Assembly: GCF_030317105.1 (NCBI RefSeq)
Contig: NZ_JASZYG010000003.1
Coordinates: 186,001 to 250,000 of the forward strand
DNA from: Variovorax brevis
GTDB lineage: Bacteria; Pseudomonadota; Gammaproteobacteria; Burkholderiales; Burkholderiaceae_C
Length of the DNA: 64,000 bases
Direction of reading: 5' to 3'
In this document: one piece after another, positions 9,688-19,628 of the stretch
How positions within the stretch are numbered: the stretch's first letter is position 1
Layout: each line of letters starts with the position of its first letter
Program-made: the position numbers and the translations under genes
Notes under the pieces: generated by a model
The model's database searches: none
What the model was told of the DNA's origin: nothing
Seen by the model: the letters and a program-made list of their open reading frames with translations, nothing else

Positions 9688-9797
9688 TTGAAATTTCTGG
9701 GTGGCCGACACCAAAATCCCGCGCGCCCACTCCGCGCGAATTTCGATGTAAGCTTTGAGCCGCCGCAAAAATGCCCGCCCGTGGAGCGGGCATTTTT
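9688..9797 (+). ncRNA. possible small RNA or attenuated leader upstream of the DUF192 gene
   Basis: Between two genes there is a promoter-like pair, TTGAAA (9688-9693) and CAAAAT (9712-9717), with an 18-bp spacer. A self-contained hairpin follows at 9767-9797 (ATGCCCGC / GCGGGCAT, extended by A4 and T4-5). A transcript from about 9724 to 9797 would be roughly 74 nt with an intrinsic terminator. The same hairpin could instead attenuate the DUF192 mRNA. No known RNA family was recognised. Confidence 0.3.
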
Positions 9798-9827
9798 CAT
9801 TGCCATTTTCGACAGGAAGCCAGCCAG

Positions 9828-10295
9828 ATGTTCCCCCGTTTCTTATTCGCCCTTTGCCTGCTCGCCAACTTGCTTTTGCTGCCCGTCACGAGCGCGCTTG
9901 CCCAGGGCGAGCCGCAAATGAATTTGCAACGGGTCCAGATCTCCGCCGGCATGTACAAGATCGACGCCCAGGTTGCCGCCTCGCCCATTGAGCGCCAAGT
10001 CGGCCTGATGTTCCGAAAGGAAATGCCGCAGCAGGAAGGCATGCTGTTTGTCTTCGAGCAAGCCGCTCCTCAGTGCTTCTGGATGAAGAACACCATCCTG
10101 CCGCTAACGGCTGCATTTGTGGCGGACGACGGCCGGATCGTGAACCTGGTCGACATGAAGCCACAGACCACAGACTCCCATTGTTCCGAGGAGCCCGTGC
10201 GCTACGTGCTCGAGATGAACCAGGGTTGGTTTGTCAAGAAGAACATCAAGAAGGGCTTCAAGCTGGCCGGAACGCCCTTCCAGCCCGCGCGCTGA
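9828..10295 (+). CDS. secreted DUF192 family protein
   Basis: 155 residues with an N-terminal signal peptide (about 1-25, ending near SALAQ) and a DUF192 domain. The domain shows the conserved features ERQVGLMFRKEMP, FVFEQ, FWMKNTILPLTAAFV and the C-terminal EMNQGWF. The biochemical function of DUF192 is not established. The ATG at 9828 follows AGGAAG about 9 bases upstream and places the signal peptide correctly; an upstream in-frame ATG at 9771 falls inside the preceding hairpin. It converges on sodB with a shared bidirectional terminator. Confidence 0.88.
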   Translation: MFPRFLFALCLLANLLLLPVTSALAQGEPQMNLQRVQISAGMYKIDAQVAASPIERQVGLMFRKEMPQQEGMLFVFEQAAPQCFWMKNTILPLTAAFVADDGRIVNLVDMKPQTTDSHCSEEPVRYVLEMNQGWFVKKNIKKGFKLAGTPFQPAR

Positions 10296-10321
10296 ACCGC
10301 ACTCGAATCGCCGCTCCAAGC

Positions 10322-10355
10322 AAAAAAGCCGGCCCCTCCCGGGACCGGCTTTTTC
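10322..10355. terminator. bidirectional terminator between DUF192 gene and sodB
   Basis: Hairpin with arms AAAAAGCCGG / CCGGCTTTTT around a GC-rich core, giving a T-tract on either strand between the two convergent genes. Confidence 0.85.
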
Positions 10356-10370
10356 AATGCTGGGCAGCGA

Positions 10371-10952
10371 TCAACCGAAGTTCTTGGCTGCGAAGTCCCA
10401 GTTCACCAGCTTGGCCAGGAAGGTCTCGACAAACTTCGGGCGCAGGTTGCGGTAGTCGATGTAGTAGGCGTGTTCCCACACGTCGATGGTGAGGAGTGCC
10501 GTGTCGGCGGTGGTCAGCGGCGTGCCGGCAGCGCCGGTGTTGACGATGTCCACGGTGCCATCGGGCTTCTTGACGAGCCACGTCCAGCCGGAACCGAAGT
10601 TGCCGACAGCCGACTTGGTGAAGGCTTCCTTGAACGCATCCAGGCTGCCCCACTTGGCGTCAATGGCCTTGGCCAGCGCGCCGGTCGGGGCGCCGCCGCC
10701 TTGCGGCTTCATGCAGTTCCAGAAGAAGGTGTGGTTCCAGATCTGCGCGGAGTTGTTGTAGATGCCGCCGCTGGACTTCTTGATGATTTCCTCGAGCGTC
10801 ATGTTCTCGAACTCGGTGCCCTTTTGCAGGTTGTTCAAGTTCACGACATAGGCGTTGTGGTGCTTGCCGTAGTGGTACTCCAGCGTTTCTTTCGAGTACT
10901 CGGGCGCGAGCGCATCCATCGCGTAGGGAAGGGGAGGAAGTACGTGTTCCAT
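10371..10952 (-). CDS. sodB: superoxide dismutase (Fe)
   Basis: 193-residue cytoplasmic enzyme that dismutates superoxide. The metal ligands are visible at His27 (LEYHYGKHH), His74 (IWNHTFFWN), Asp157 and His161 (DVWEHAYY). The Fe-type AAGTPLT segment is present. Length matches E. coli SodB (193). It lies 49 bp downstream of xseA on the same strand but is expected to be separately regulated. Confidence 0.96.
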   Translation of the reverse strand: MEHVLPPLPYAMDALAPEYSKETLEYHYGKHHNAYVVNLNNLQKGTEFENMTLEEIIKKSSGGIYNNSAQIWNHTFFWNCMKPQGGGAPTGALAKAIDAKWGSLDAFKEAFTKSAVGNFGSGWTWLVKKPDGTVDIVNTGAAGTPLTTADTALLTIDVWEHAYYIDYRNLRPKFVETFLAKLVNWDFAAKNFG

Positions 10953-11001
10953 GTTATTTGCTCGTGGGTTGGTTGAAAGAACGAAGCATTCTAGAAAGGA
11001 T

Positions 11002-12318
11002 TCATTCGTCTGGTGTCGGACGTTCGCTCATCCCTTCCACGCCTGTGACTGTCAGGCCCGCCACACCATCGGCGAGCCGGGCGCTGATGGCATCGCCCGG
11101 CGCGAGTTGCTCCACGCTGGTCAGGGGCCGGCCGCTGGTATTTGACAGCCATGCATACCCGCGCTGCAGCACCAGCGACGGGTCCAGCAATTGCAGCCGC
11201 AAGGCAGCCCGGTCCAGATGCTCGCGCTGCGTGCCGAGCGCCTGCGCAATGGCCAGCGGGAATTCGTTGCGCAGGACGCGCTGGTGCTGCGAAAGACGCT
11301 CCACCTTGGCGACGACGCCGAAATGCAGTCGTTGCGCCAGATGAGCGCAACGCATGTGCTGTCCCGCGATCAAGCTTGACGGACGCCCCAGGCGTCCCGC
11401 GGCTTGGTCGAGGCGCTGCCCAAGCGTGTCCACGCGCGAAACGACGGCGTCGCGCAGCCGATCTTCCATCAGGGCCAGAGCGCCCAGCCATGTGTCGCGC
11501 GGCGCACTCACGAGTTCCGCAGCCGCCGTTGGCGTCGGCGCGCGCAGGTCGGCGCAGAAATCGGCGATGGTGAAGTCGGTCTCGTGGCCAACGCCACTGA
11601 CGAGCGGCACAGGACTTTCGACGATGGTCCGCGCAAGGGACTCATCGTTGAACGCCCACAGGTCCTCGATGGACCCGCCACCACGAACCAGCAGGATGAC
11701 ATCGACACGCTGGCGCATGGCGTAAAGCTCCCGCAGCGCACGAACCAGGTCGGCCGGCGCCGCCGCGCCCTGCACCGCCGCCGGCGCAAGGATGACAGGG
11801 ATGTGTGGCACGCGGCGCCGCAACGCCGTCACCACATCGTGCAGTGCCGCGGCGCCGAGCGATGTCACCACGCCAATCGACCGCGGCATGATCGGCAGCG
11901 GACGCTTGCGTGTCGGGTCGAAAAGTCCTTCCGCCTCGAGCCGGGCCTTGCGCTGCATGAACTGCTCGAACAAGGCCCCCTGCCCTGCGCGCTGCAGGCT
12001 TTCGACCACCAGTTGCAGGTCGCCTCGCGGCTCATAGACCGCGATGCGCCCGCGCACCTCGACCTGGTCGCCATCGCGGGGATTGAAATTCAGCAAGCTT
12101 GCTGCCCGGCGGAACATCGCGCATCGCAGTTGCCCGCTCTCGTCCTTGAGCGAGAAATAACAGTGGCCGCTGGCCGCCCGCGAGAAACCGGAGATTTCGC
12201 CGCGCACGGCCACGGGATTGAATCGCGCGTCCAGCGCGTCGGCGATGGCATGGCACAACGCGCCCACGGCCCAGACGCGTGGCCCCGCGGACGAAGTGGA
12301 CAGGTTATGTTGCATCAT
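11002..12318 (-). CDS. xseA: exodeoxyribonuclease VII large subunit
   Basis: 438-residue catalytic subunit of ExoVII. The N-terminal OB-fold ssDNA-binding domain covers about 15-110 ([31 protein letters not shown]). The nuclease core follows, with [31 protein letters not shown] and [18 protein letters not shown], all hallmarks of XseA. The C-terminal coiled coil is shorter and more divergent. Start chosen at ATG 12318 (MMQHNL); 12315 and a longer frame to 12354 are alternatives, none with a clear Shine-Dalgarno. The small subunit xseB is not in this window. Confidence 0.94.
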   Translation of the reverse strand: MMQHNLSTSSAGPRVWAVGALCHAIADALDARFNPVAVRGEISGFSRAASGHCYFSLKDESGQLRCAMFRRAASLLNFNPRDGDQVEVRGRIAVYEPRGDLQLVVESLQRAGQGALFEQFMQRKARLEAEGLFDPTRKRPLPIMPRSIGVVTSLGAAALHDVVTALRRRVPHIPVILAPAAVQGAAAPADLVRALRELYAMRQRVDVILLVRGGGSIEDLWAFNDESLARTIVESPVPLVSGVGHETDFTIADFCADLRAPTPTAAAELVSAPRDTWLGALALMEDRLRDAVVSRVDTLGQRLDQAAGRLGRPSSLIAGQHMRCAHLAQRLHFGVVAKVERLSQHQRVLRNEFPLAIAQALGTQREHLDRAALRLQLLDPSLVLQRGYAWLSNTSGRPLTSVEQLAPGDAISARLADGVAGLTVTGVEGMSERPTPDE

Positions 12319-12632
12319 CAATGCGACACCATGGGGTGGTGGACTCTTCCACAAGGGTTCGTACCCGTATGCAAATACAGGGTCCTACAGCACGAAAAGC
12401 TGATGTTGCGGTGCAACCCGTTGATTTCATTCAAAAAAACGCTGCCCAAAATTCACTCGATCCAGCGCGAGGCCCGCAGCATGCGGGTTTGGCCGAGGTG
12501 CGAAGCCAGTTAATCACAAAGTTATCAACAGATTCTGTGCGTTGCATCTGACAGGCAAGATGCTGCCTGAACACCTCGCCGGCGGTGGATAATCGCCGCG
12601 CATTTGCATTCCTACGGAGCCGGAGGGCCTCT
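12319..12632. other. 314-bp divergent intergenic region (xseA / exbB)
   Basis: No convincing gene. It is AT-richer than its flanks and must hold promoters in both directions. Two sequences resemble DnaA boxes: TTATCAACA at 12522-12530 and, on the minus strand, TTATCCACC at 12584-12592. Two near-matches are too few to call an origin or a regulated site. A good Shine-Dalgarno (GGAGG, 12621-12626) belongs to exbB. Confidence 0.5.
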
Positions 12633-13265
<633 letters not shown>

Positions 13266-13290
13266 ACCTGCCGTGAAGAGAAAATCCTCG

Positions 13291-13716
13291 ATGGACTTTC
13301 GCCACGGATCGCGCGACGAGCCGGAGATCAACCTGATCCCCTTCATCGACGTGCTGCTGGTGATCCTGATCTTTTTGATGCTGTCGACCACCTACAGCAA
13401 GTTCACCGAGATGCAGCTTCGCCTGCCGACCGCTGACGTGGATGCGCAGCGCGACTACCCGAAGGAGGTCATCGTTGCGGTGTCTGCCGACGGCCGTTAT
13501 TCGGTCAACAAGAACGCCCTGCCCGACCGCAGCGTCGAGACGGTGGCGGCTGCGCTGGAAGCGGCATCGGCCGGCGGCAAGGACAGCATCGTGATCATCA
13601 GCGCGGACGCCAGCGCGGCGCACCAGTCCGTCATCACGGTGATGGAAGGGGCGCGGCGCGCGGGTCTCATGCAAATCACCTTCGCGACCCAATCGGCCGC
13701 ACAGGCCGGGCGATAG
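13291..13716 (+). CDS. exbD: ExbD/TolR family biopolymer transport protein
   Basis: 141 residues: a short cytoplasmic N-terminus, one membrane span (about 15-35, [17 protein letters not shown]) with the conserved proton-path aspartate Asp20, and a periplasmic ExbD/TolR domain. It partners the ExbB above. The ATG at 13291 is preferred to a GTG at 13273, as AAGAGAA lies at a usable distance upstream. The lpxK TTG follows the stop by 2 bp, so the energiser pair and lipid A kinase are translated from one message. Confidence 0.92.
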   Translation: MDFRHGSRDEPEINLIPFIDVLLVILIFLMLSTTYSKFTEMQLRLPTADVDAQRDYPKEVIVAVSADGRYSVNKNALPDRSVETVAAALEAASAGGKDSIVIISADASAAHQSVITVMEGARRAGLMQITFATQSAAQAGR

Positions 13717-13718
13717 CC

Positions 13719-14699
13719 TTGTCCCTGCAGCGCGTCTGGCTGGAACGCGGCGCGCTGGCGTGGCTGCTTCTGCCGGTCTCGCTGCTCTTTGGCGCCTTGG
13801 CGGGAATGCGGCGAGCCCTCTTCCGGATGGGCTTGCTTCGCACCGAACGGGTCAGCGTGCCCGTGGTGATCGTGGGCAACGTCATTGCCGGCGGTGCAGG
13901 CAAAACGCCTTCGGTGATGGCCATCGTCGAGCACCTGCAGGCGCGCGGAAAGCGTGTCGGCGTGATTTCTCGAGGCTACGGCCGCACCACCAGCGATTGC
14001 CGCGAAGTGCTTTCATCCAGTTCGCCCGCCGACGTGGGCGACGAACCGGCACTCGTCCAGCGAAAGACCGGTGCACCTGCCTTCGTGGCCAGAAAGCGCA
14101 TCGAGGCAGCCCGCGCCTTGCTGGCCCGCTATCCGCAAACGCAAGTCATCGTCAGCGACGACGGCCTGCAGCACACCGCCCTCGCCCGTGACGTGGAGAT
14201 TTGCGTCTTTGACGACCGCGGCATCGGCAACGGCTGGCTGTTGCCGGCGGGCCCGCTGCGCGAGACGTGGCCGCGCGCCTGCGACCTGGTCCTGCACACG
14301 GGCGAGCGAGCCGCATTCGCCGGGTTTCGCGCGCAGCGTGCGCTGGCCGATCACGCCGTGGGCCGCGACGCCATCCCCGTATCCCTGGCATCGCTCGCAG
14401 GCCGACGCATCGTGGCTGTCGCCGCGATTGCCAAGCCGGAGAGCTTCTTCCAGATGCTGCGCAACAAGGGCGTCACGCTCGAACGCACCATTGCACTGCC
14501 CGATCACGACGACTTCCAGAACTGGACACCACTGTCCGCCAGCGGCCTCACCGTTCTTTGCACCGAAAAGGACGCCGCCAAGCTCTGGCGCGTGGAACCG
14601 CATGCGCTGGCGGTTGCGCTTGTCTTTGAACCCGAACCGGCGTTCTTCACCGCACTGGATGCAAAGCTATCATCGCTCGATGGATACCAAGCTGCTTGA
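13719..14699 (+). CDS. lpxK: tetraacyldisaccharide 4'-kinase
   Basis: 326-residue inner-membrane kinase that phosphorylates the 4' position of the lipid A disaccharide. A membrane-associated N-terminal helix (about 11-30) is followed by a P-loop [12 protein letters not shown] (53-64), [18 protein letters not shown] and the VSDDGLQH motif, all conserved in LpxK. The start is a TTG two bases after the exbD stop. The 3' end overlaps the next gene by 20 bp. Confidence 0.95.
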   Translation: MSLQRVWLERGALAWLLLPVSLLFGALAGMRRALFRMGLLRTERVSVPVVIVGNVIAGGAGKTPSVMAIVEHLQARGKRVGVISRGYGRTTSDCREVLSSSSPADVGDEPALVQRKTGAPAFVARKRIEAARALLARYPQTQVIVSDDGLQHTALARDVEICVFDDRGIGNGWLLPAGPLRETWPRACDLVLHTGERAAFAGFRAQRALADHAVGRDAIPVSLASLAGRRIVAVAAIAKPESFFQMLRNKGVTLERTIALPDHDDFQNWTPLSASGLTVLCTEKDAAKLWRVEPHALAVALVFEPEPAFFTALDAKLSSLDGYQAA

Positions 14700-14862
14700 A
14701 CTGCTCGTCTGCCCCGTGACCAAGGGCTCGCTCACGTGGAACCCCGCGAAGCAGGAACTCGTGTCGCACAGCGCGCGCCTTGCCTACCCGGTGCGCGACG
14801 GCATCCCCGTGTTGCTGGAAGACGAGGCCCGCGTCCTCACCGACGAAGAACTGGGCATTTGA
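14680..14862 (+). CDS. Trm112 family (UPF0434/YcaR-like) protein
   Basis: 60-residue protein with the conserved [12 protein letters not shown] start, a central [18 protein letters not shown] and an acidic tail. It matches the small Trm112-like family found next to lpxK and kdsB in many proteobacteria. Only one cysteine of the ancestral zinc site remains (Cys11), as in YcaR. Function is unknown; it overlaps lpxK by 20 bp and ends 5 bp before kdsB. Confidence 0.9.
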   Translation: MDTKLLELLVCPVTKGSLTWNPAKQELVSHSARLAYPVRDGIPVLLEDEARVLTDEELGI

Positions 14863-14867
14863 AGCCC

Positions 14868-15641
14868 ATGGACACGACTGCATCCGGCTTCGTGGTCCTG
14901 ATCCCGGCGCGCCTGGCGTCGACACGCCTGCCCGACAAGCCGCTGGCCGATATTGCCGGCATCCCCATGGTGGTGCGGGTGGCGCAGCGCGCCCGGCAGT
15001 CCGGCGCCGAACGGGTGGTGGTCGCGGCCGACCACGAGCGCATCGTCGATGCTTGCCGTGCCCATGGCGTGGAAGCATTGATGACGCGGCAGGCCCATGT
15101 CAGCGGCAGCGACCGGCTGGCCGAAGCCTGCACGAAGCTGCAACTGGATGACGCGCAAATCGTCGTCAATGTGCAGGGCGATGAGCCCTTGATCGAAGCC
15201 GGCTTGATCGACGCCGTGGCGCATGCCTTGGCCCAGCGACCGGATGTCGCCATGAGCACAGCCGTTCACGCCATCGACACGCTGGCGGATTTCCTCAATC
15301 CAAATGTCGTCAAGGCGGTGCTGGATGCGCAGGGAACGGCGCTTTACTTCAGCCGGGCGCCGATTCCGTGGTGGCGTGACGGTTACGCTTCTGCGGGCTT
15401 CACCGAGCTTCCGTCTCCAGCGCCGTGGCGGCATATAGGCATCTACGGTTATCGCGCGGGCTTCGTGAAGCAATTTCCCCTACTTCCGCCTGCGCCGATC
15501 GAAACCAGCGAAGCACTTGAGCAGCTTCGCGCGCTCTGGCACGGCCATCGCATCGCCGTGCATGTCAGCGACCATGCGCCAGGGCCGGGCGTGGACACGC
15601 CGGAAGACCTCCAGCGCGTGCGGGCGCTGCTCGGCGGCTGA
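14868..15641 (+). CDS. kdsB: 3-deoxy-manno-octulosonate cytidylyltransferase
   Basis: 257-residue cytosolic enzyme that activates Kdo as CMP-Kdo for lipid A core synthesis. Visible signatures are [17 protein letters not shown] near the N-terminus, the NVQGDEPLI motif near 100, [11 protein letters not shown] and HIGIYGYR. Start at ATG 14868, 5 bp after the preceding stop; a longer in-frame extension overlaps the Trm112-like gene and is rejected. Last gene of the exbB-exbD-lpxK operon. Confidence 0.96.
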   Translation: MDTTASGFVVLIPARLASTRLPDKPLADIAGIPMVVRVAQRARQSGAERVVVAADHERIVDACRAHGVEALMTRQAHVSGSDRLAEACTKLQLDDAQIVVNVQGDEPLIEAGLIDAVAHALAQRPDVAMSTAVHAIDTLADFLNPNVVKAVLDAQGTALYFSRAPIPWWRDGYASAGFTELPSPAPWRHIGIYGYRAGFVKQFPLLPPAPIETSEALEQLRALWHGHRIAVHVSDHAPGPGVDTPEDLQRVRALLGG

Positions 15642-15739
15642 GTCGGCAGCAAGCGTCTTCCCCACGGGGTGGGGGCATGAGCGCGTGCTATCCTCTTCGC
15701 AAACTCCGTCACGCTTTTTTCGCTCGGGCGAGCGCGTGA

Positions 15740-16429
<690 letters not shown>

Positions 16430-16446
16430 TCTTCTTGCCGCGCTGA

Positions 16447-16923
16447 TCAGGCCGGGCTGGATCGCAGCCCGTACACCTTGCCGTCGACAAACAAGTACTC
16501 GACGCGCATCACCGCCTCGCCTTTTTCATCGCGCGTGGTAAAGCCGACGGCGGAGATCTGCGTTCCTGGCTTGATCTCGGGGATCTTCCATGCGTCCATT
16601 CGGGTCAAGGGCGCCAGCTCGAGCTCCCATTGGCGATCGGTACGGGTCGGCTTGACGGCCTTGGCCAACAATCCAGGCCCATCGACGGGCGCGCTCTGCG
16701 CGGGCAAGGCGCGGCGGCTCAAGTCGGGGGGCACCTTCATGTCGCTCGCCACCTCGATCACCAGCTCGACATGCGGGTTCTGCCACATCGACTTGACGAC
16801 CTTTCCTTCAAGGTAAATGGGGCGTTCCTGATCGAAGCCGCTCCAGCCGTGGTGGGCCCAAGCCGCCGACATGGCCAGCGGGGCGCTGGCGGCGGCAAGC
16901 ATGAGGTGTCGACGTTTCATCAT
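16447..16923 (-). CDS. DUF6152 family secreted protein
   Basis: 158 residues. The N-terminal signal peptide (about 1-23) carries a KRR pair that may act as a twin-arginine signal; the mature protein begins with HHGWSGFDQ, typical of DUF6152. No catalytic residues can be assigned. It is the last gene of a three-gene minus-strand set (asparaginase, DUF6644, DUF6152), 24 bp after the membrane protein, suggesting a joint role at the inner membrane/periplasm. Function unknown. Confidence 0.8.
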   Translation of the reverse strand: MMKRRHLMLAAASAPLAMSAAWAHHGWSGFDQERPIYLEGKVVKSMWQNPHVELVIEVASDMKVPPDLSRRALPAQSAPVDGPGLLAKAVKPTRTDRQWELELAPLTRMDAWKIPEIKPGTQISAVGFTTRDEKGEAVMRVEYLFVDGKVYGLRSSPA

Positions 16924-16947
16924 CGCTCTCCTTCGCGCATGGTTCAG

Positions 16948-17364
16948 TCAATAGGCGATCCAGCGACCGCAGAACACGACCGCGATCCAGATCACAGTTG
17001 ACAACAACATTTGCGCACGGGCAAGGCCATCGAGGCGAGTGAGGGAATTGCGCGCGTGGAACCAGATCGCGTTGCATCCTGCCGCGCAGAGCAAGCCCAT
17101 TTTCGAGATGAAGAAGCCATTGGCCAGGAGTTCACCCGGCCGCGTGGAGAACATCAGCAGGCCCGTCACCGCCGCCATCGAGAATCCGGTGAGTGCAATG
17201 GTCAGCGACAGCCGCGCCAGGGCTTGCACCGGAATGGCGGCGGCACGTCCGAATACCCGCATCTCGAGAGCGACGAGGTTGCCCAGCAGCAGGGCAATGC
17301 CGAGCACGTGTACCGCCTCCAGGGCGGGATACGCCCAGTCGATCGACTGAAGCGCAGAGAACAT
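16948..17364 (-). CDS. DUF6644-like small integral membrane protein
   Basis: 138 residues with four predicted membrane spans (roughly 17-37, 45-70, 85-102, 115-135). Histidines in the spans (EAVHVLGIALLLGN, FHARN) recall heme-binding membrane proteins, but that is only a suggestion. DUF6644-type proteins are commonly found beside DUF6152. The ATG at 17364 lies 3 bp after the asparaginase stop; a TTG immediately before it would be too close to that stop codon. Confidence 0.75.
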   Translation of the reverse strand: MFSALQSIDWAYPALEAVHVLGIALLLGNLVALEMRVFGRAAAIPVQALARLSLTIALTGFSMAAVTGLLMFSTRPGELLANGFFISKMGLLCAAGCNAIWFHARNSLTRLDGLARAQMLLSTVIWIAVVFCGRWIAY

Positions 17365-17367
17365 CAA

Positions 17368-18351
17368 TCAGCTTTCGGCCGAAAGGATATCGAGCAGCAA
17401 TGCGATGCGGGCCTTGACCGGACTGAGCGCGCCCGCATCGGGGATGGTGTCCGCCGGCTTGAAAAGGATGCGGCCATCGACGCAGCGCGTCGCGCGCAGC
17501 ACCGACACACCGGCCTCCTGTGCGCGTTTGGCAGCCGCCTCGATCTCGTGATGCAGGGTGCCGTTGCCGGTCGCAGCCAGGATCAGGCCCTGCGCCGCGT
17601 GAGGCACGCCAGCGAGACGCTCGCTCACCAAGGCGTCGATCAGCCACGGCCTGGCGTTGGCGTGGCTCACAACAATCTCCACGCGGGGCGCTTCGGCCGC
17701 TGATGCGAGCCGCTCGATGGCAATGGCCGAGGGGCCGATATCGTCGGGCCAGGGCCTGACAAGGCGCACATGCCCTTCCTCCACAAAACCGACGGGGCCG
17801 GCATCCCCGGAACTGAACGCGTCGAGCCGATAGGTGTGAACCTTCTGCACGTCCGCAGCGGCATGCACCGTCCTGGCGCAAACAGCCACGACGCCGCGCG
17901 CGCCTTCGGTTGCCGCGACCGCAATCGCATCGCGCACATTGACCGGCCCATCGGGTGACACCGCAGTCGACGGACGCATCGCGCAGGTCACGACAACGGG
18001 CTTGTCTGCCCGAAGAACCCGGTGAAGAAAGTACGCCGTCTCCTCCAGCGTGTCGGTACCGTGGGTGATGACGATGCCGGCCACGTCCGGCTCCGCAAGC
18101 CAGTGGGCGCAGCGCTTGGCCAGTTCGCACCAGATGGCGAACTCCATGTCCTTGCTGTCGACCTGCGCGACCTGCTCGGCAACCAGCGCAATGCCATCCG
18201 GAACATCGATGCCCGCGACCAGATCCGACACGCCGACCTGTCCCGCGACATAGCCGATGTTGTCCTGCGCACTCGAAGCGCGGCCGGCAATGGTGCCGCC
18301 CGTGCCCAGAACGACCACCCGCCGCGCGGCGTGCTGCGATTTATTGCCCAT
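17368..18351 (-). CDS. asparaginase (L-asparaginase/glutaminase family)
   Basis: 327-residue amidohydrolase. Both catalytic threonine motifs are intact: GTGGTIAG (Thr20) and [12 protein letters not shown] (Thr99, Asp100). No signal peptide is seen, so a cytoplasmic enzyme is expected although the sequence resembles the high-affinity type II family. Start is the ATG at 18351; a TTG at 18369 is in frame. The upstream region is shared with lexA and contains two tandem LexA boxes starting 18 bp from the start codon, so SOS control of this gene is possible. Head of the operon with DUF6644 and DUF6152. Confidence 0.9.
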   Translation of the reverse strand: MGNKSQHAARRVVVLGTGGTIAGRASSAQDNIGYVAGQVGVSDLVAGIDVPDGIALVAEQVAQVDSKDMEFAIWCELAKRCAHWLAEPDVAGIVITHGTDTLEETAYFLHRVLRADKPVVVTCAMRPSTAVSPDGPVNVRDAIAVAATEGARGVVAVCARTVHAAADVQKVHTYRLDAFSSGDAGPVGFVEEGHVRLVRPWPDDIGPSAIAIERLASAAEAPRVEIVVSHANARPWLIDALVSERLAGVPHAAQGLILAATGNGTLHHEIEAAAKRAQEAGVSVLRATRCVDGRILFKPADTIPDAGALSPVKARIALLLDILSAES

Positions 18352-18354
18352 GGC

Positions 18355-18383
18355 TTGCCATTCACCCAAAACTGGTTAAAAAT
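18355..18383 (+). promoter_or_regulatory. candidate lexA promoter
   Basis: TTGCCA at 18355-18360 and TAAAAA at 18377-18382 are separated by 16 bp. The -10 lies inside LexA box 1, as expected for an autorepressed promoter. The -35 overlaps the start codon region of the divergent asparaginase. Confidence 0.45.
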
Positions 18384-18389
18384 ACAGGT
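18370..18389. promoter_or_regulatory. LexA box 1
   Basis: AACTGGTTAAAAATACAGGT contains CTG-N10-CAG (18372-18374 and 18385-18387), the core of the proteobacterial SOS operator, with an AT-rich centre. It lies upstream of lexA and covers the candidate -10. Confidence 0.75.
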
Positions 18390-18408
18390 ACTGGATATGC
18401 AGCCAGTA
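18389..18408. promoter_or_regulatory. LexA box 2
   Basis: TACTGGATATGCAGCCAGTA is palindromic at its ends (TACTGG / CCAGTA) and has the CTG-N10-CAG core (18391-18393 and 18404-18406). Its centre is 19 bp from that of box 1, about two helical turns, which would allow two LexA dimers side by side. Confidence 0.8.
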
Positions 18409-18435
18409 CACGAAGTACATACAGGAGTTCAGCGA

Positions 18436-19119
18436 ATGCTCAACCTGCCGTTCCCCGCCAAGCTTACCGCTCGCCAGCAGCAGATCCTCGATTTGATCCA
18501 GGCTGCGATTGCGCGCACAGGTGCGCCGCCCACGCGCGCCGAAATTGCAGCGGAGCTCGGCTTCAAGTCCGCCAACGCGGCGGAAGAGCATCTGCAGGCC
18601 CTCGCGCGCAAGGGGGTCATCGAACTCGTCAGCGGCACGTCTCGGGGCATCCGCCTCAAGAGCGAGGCGCTGCGTTCCATCAACGAATCGCGCAACAACC
18701 AGTATTCGCTTCCCTTGCCCGGCCTGGCCCAGTTGGCACTGCCACTCATCGGCCGTGTCGCAGCAGGCTCCCCGATCCTGGCGCAGGAACACGTCGACCA
18801 GACCTTCTACGTCGAGAACACCCTCTTCCAGCGCCGACCCGACTACCTGCTGAAGGTGCGCGGCATGTCCATGCGGGACGCCGGCATCATGGACGGCGAC
18901 CTGCTCGCGGTCCAGGCCACCAAGGAAGCACGCAACGGGCAAATCGTCGTGGCCCGCCTGGGAGACGAAGTCACCGTCAAGCGCCTCAAGCGCAACAAGC
19001 AGGTCGTCGAACTGCACGCCGAAAACCCCGACTACCCGACCATCTTCGTGCACCCCGGCGAGCCTTTTGAAATCGAAGGCCTCGCGGTCGGACTGATCCG
19101 CAACACGATGCTGATGTAG
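18436..19119 (+). CDS. lexA: LexA repressor
   Basis: 227-residue SOS repressor and self-cleaving protease. The N-terminal winged helix covers about 1-70 ([35 protein letters not shown]). The cleavage site is Ala110-Gly111 (RVAAGSP), the catalytic serine Ser145 ([15 protein letters not shown]) and the lysine Lys182 (DEVTVKRLK). The ATG at 18436 has AGGAG 9 bases upstream. Autoregulation is indicated by the two LexA boxes at 18370-18408. Confidence 0.98.
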   Translation: MLNLPFPAKLTARQQQILDLIQAAIARTGAPPTRAEIAAELGFKSANAAEEHLQALARKGVIELVSGTSRGIRLKSEALRSINESRNNQYSLPLPGLAQLALPLIGRVAAGSPILAQEHVDQTFYVENTLFQRRPDYLLKVRGMSMRDAGIMDGDLLAVQATKEARNGQIVVARLGDEVTVKRLKRNKQVVELHAENPDYPTIFVHPGEPFEIEGLAVGLIRNTMLM

Positions 19120-19237
19120 TTCTCGTTCATCCGGCCGCGTCAGGTGGCGGGCGTATGGCATGTGGCCATCACCCTGTCGCGGCACCAGAAGAAGCAATCC
19201 TGCCTGTGTTCAACCCCTAACCACTATTGGAGTTCAC

Positions 19238-19579
19238 ATGGGTATTGCTCTTCTCACCTTTGCCGACCTGATCACGCCGCTGCAGGCTTTCGCCACCCGC
19301 CTGATGACGCCACGCCGCTCGCGCCGCGGCACTTCTGCGCCGATGCGCTATGTCGCCATCCGGCCCTCGTGCGCCGCGCGGGGCACGGAAGAAAAGGCGG
19401 CCATCAGCGCCCACACGGCGCGGCCCCTGCGCGTGGTGCGCGTCGTCGACAACAAGGCATCCGGCCGGGCCGGCCGCGTCGTCATATCAGGCCGCATGGC
19501 GGATGTCTGCGCCGAGCTGGATCGCCTCGCCGCGCTTGAAGCGCGCGAGCTTTCCCACGCGGCAGGCAATCTGCATTAG
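19238..19579 (+). CDS. unknown 113-residue protein downstream of lexA
   Basis: Not recognised as a characterised family. The N-terminus (MGIALLTFADLITPLQAFATRLM) could be an amphipathic or membrane-associated helix. A basic linker rich in Arg and Ser follows, and the C-terminal 40 residues (from about 70) look like a folded alpha/beta element ending in ADVCAELDRLAALEAREL. TTGGAG sits 6-8 bases before the ATG at 19238, supporting translation. It follows lexA by 118 bp on the same strand with no clear terminator, so it could be co-induced in the SOS response; that is inference. Confidence 0.7.
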   Translation: MGIALLTFADLITPLQAFATRLMTPRRSRRGTSAPMRYVAIRPSCAARGTEEKAAISAHTARPLRVVRVVDNKASGRAGRVVISGRMADVCAELDRLAALEARELSHAAGNLH

Positions 19580-19628
19580 TACGCACCCCCGGAAACGTCG
19601 CGAGTGACGCAAGGCACAATAACGTGCC

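Noticed and set aside
12522-12592. Two DnaA-box-like nonamers upstream of exbB as a possible replication origin or control site
   Set aside because: Only two imperfect matches, no AT-rich unwinding element, and no dnaA/dnaN/gyrB genes nearby.
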